Below are positions 63,100 to 64,000 of a stretch of DNA of 64,000 nucleotides, in pieces. The DNA comes from Planctomycetia bacterium (GTDB lineage: Bacteria; Planctomycetota; GCA-002687715). How positions within the stretch are numbered: the stretch's first letter is position 1; every line of letters starts with the position of its first letter. Made by a program: the position numbers and the translations under genes. The stretch is from NCBI GenBank assembly GCA_005790545.1, contig SXUL01000118.1:121160-185159 (forward strand), written 5' to 3'. The notes under the pieces are model-generated. The model worked only from the letters and a program-made list of their open reading frames with translations, did not search any database and was not told where the DNA came from.

Positions 63100-63888
63100 A
63101 TGCTCCGCGACGACAATCCGCTCGAAACACGCGAATGGCTGGAATCCCTCGATGCGGTGCTGGCGGCCGAAGGGCCTGAGCGTGCACGCTGGCTCCTTTC
63201 CGAGCTCACGCGCGCGGCGCGCCGACGCAGCGCCATCGGCAACATCCCGGTCATCACCGATTACGTCAACACCATCAACGTGACGGATGAGAAGCCCTAC
63301 CCGGGCGACGCAGGGATGGAACAGCGCATCGAGAACATCGTGCGCTGGAACGCGGCCGTGATGGTCGCACGCACCAACAATCGCTTTCCGGGACTCGGCG
63401 GTCACATCAGCACCTACGCGAGCGCCGCAACTCTCTACGAAGTGGCGTTCAACCACTTCTTCAATGGACCGGATGCAGCATGCGGGGGCGACCAGATCTG
63501 GTTCCAGGGACACGCCTCGCCGGGCATCTATGCGCGCGCCTTTCTCGAAGGCCGACTCAGCACGCAGCAACTCGACCACTTCCGTCGTGAATCCACGGGG
63601 CAGGGCTTGTCGAGCTATCCGCACCCGCGCCTCATGCCGGAATTCTGGCAATTCCCGACGGTGAGCATGGGACTCGGCCCGCTCGCAGCCATCTATCAAG
63701 CTCGTTTCAACCGCTATCTCCACGCACGCGGTCTGAAGGACACTTCGGCCTCGCGTGTCTGGGCTTTCGTCGGTGACGGCGAGACCGATGAACCGGAATC
63801 GCTCGGTTCGCTTTCCATCGCTGCGCGCGAGCACTTGGACAACCTCGTCTTCGTCGTCAACTGCATCTTGCAACGGCTCTTCATGTAG
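63100..63888 (+). pseudogene. aceE: Pyruvate dehydrogenase E1 component (AceE), N-terminal fragment, interrupted
   Basis: The 262-residue ORF matches AceE, the homodimeric E1 of the pyruvate dehydrogenase complex: [69 protein letters not shown] and [35 protein letters not shown], the thiamine-binding part with GDGE and the NCNLQRLDG motif. Here the sequence reads NCILQRL, then FM and a stop, where GPVRGNGKI should follow. True AceE has about 885 residues, so two thirds are absent. The break coincides with a change to lower G+C at about 63880. This is probably insertion, a chimera or contig artefact. Confidence 0.88.
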
Positions 63889-64000
63889 TTTTTTAGCGTT
63901 CATTCTTCAACTCCGAAATGTTCTTTTACCACGGCAACAGAATCCAGCACACCACGAGTCCAAGCATTATGATTCGGACCACCAAGATCCCAACCTTCCA
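63881..64000. other. AT-richer segment joined to the aceE fragment
   Basis: From 63881 the sequence changes in composition (about 45 percent G+C by eye against about 65 elsewhere) and no longer encodes AceE. It starts TTCATGTAGTTTTTTAGCG and continues to the window end. It may be a terminus of an inserted mobile element, a chimeric join or contaminating sequence. Confidence 0.6.
63900..64000 (-). CDS. C-terminal end of an unidentified protein in the AT-richer segment
   Basis: On the minus strand one frame is open from the window edge to a TGA at 63902-63900. It reads EGWDLGGPNHNAWTRGVLDSVAVVKEHFGVEE, 33 residues with ordinary amino-acid composition and AT-tolerant codons. Its stop is only about 20 bases from the junction with aceE, as is common for transposases near an element end. 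I do not recognise the protein family. It is too short for more than a tentative call. Confidence 0.35.
   Translation of the reverse strand, partial: EGWDLGGPNHNAWTRGVLDSVAVVKEHFGVEE

Noticed and set aside
1-64000. CRISPR arrays, tRNA or rRNA genes
   Set aside because: No spaced direct repeats, T-loop or acceptor patterns or rRNA signatures were seen; a tRNA scan would be needed to be sure.

Overview
The window is G+C-rich DNA (roughly two thirds G+C by eye), almost fully coding, with long gene runs on both strands that are often joined by ATGA or TGATG overlaps. It suggests a heterotrophic, probably Gram-negative bacterium: there are outer-membrane porins, lipoproteins with lipoboxes, a Tat-type lipoprotein, TPR and PDZ proteins and short-chain acyl-CoA metabolism. 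The large secreted paralogs, DUF1570-like and PDZ-plus-helical-repeat proteins, an ECF sigma factor beside a possible FecR-like protein, and the GldA/GldFG/DUF4340 cassette are most reminiscent of Planctomycetota. That placement is inference, since no rRNA or marker tree can be run.

Layout. 1-4915 (minus): secreted retropepsin-like/thioredoxin protein, membrane protein, MoxR ATPase (broken by one in-frame TAG) and the start of a DUF58 protein, a MoxR/DUF58 operon. 4916-5619: non-coding, with two large complementary-stem structures that look like a structured RNA. 5620-9135 (minus): ECF sigma factor, TPR protein, possible FecR-like protein, FabI. 9328-10638: a small protein and a radical SAM/SPASM protein. 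10902-16741 (minus): inverted-order aconitase-family fusion, crotonase, two cyclophilins (one with a histone-H1-like tail after an A9 run) and a thiolase. 16840-21864 (plus): alpha/beta-hydrolase-like protein, RNase Z, SNase-like protein, large membrane protein. 21874-29610 (minus): thiolase, lipoprotein, 3-hydroxyacyl-CoA dehydrogenase, acyl-CoA dehydrogenase, MeaB, B12-binding mutase subunit, second divergent acyl-CoA dehydrogenase, UbiX, methyltransferase. 29735-32052: ABC exporter. 32128-38794: multicopper oxidase, PDZ/helical-repeat protein, PyrK-like protein, Nudix hydrolase, ABC-F ATPase. 38930-43067 (plus): metal-uptake cassette with a small His/Cys protein, porin and ZnuA/C/B-like transporter. 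43296-47952 (minus): glycosyltransferase (frameshifted), DUF1570-like protein, Ntn-hydrolase, Apt, hypothetical protein. 48168-51642 (plus): two tandem secreted paralogs, the second frameshifted. 51675-59857: arginase, Cys-rich secreted protein, GldA/GldFG/DUF4340 cassette, porin. 60285-63888 (plus): topoisomerase III and the 5' end of aceE, which breaks off at about 63880 into AT-richer DNA.

How genes work together. Three groups (10.9-16.7, 22.9-25.9 and 25.9-29.6 kb) make a coherent short-chain acyl-CoA and propionyl/methylmalonyl-CoA degradation theme. The 38.9-43.1 kb group is a plausible outer-membrane-to-cytoplasm metal import route. The 53.4-58.4 kb cassette is a gliding/auxiliary-type ABC system. 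Three genes carry single-base lesions (MoxR amber, glycosyltransferase +1, secreted paralog +1) and aceE is interrupted, so either the assembly has errors or there is real gene decay; raw reads would decide.
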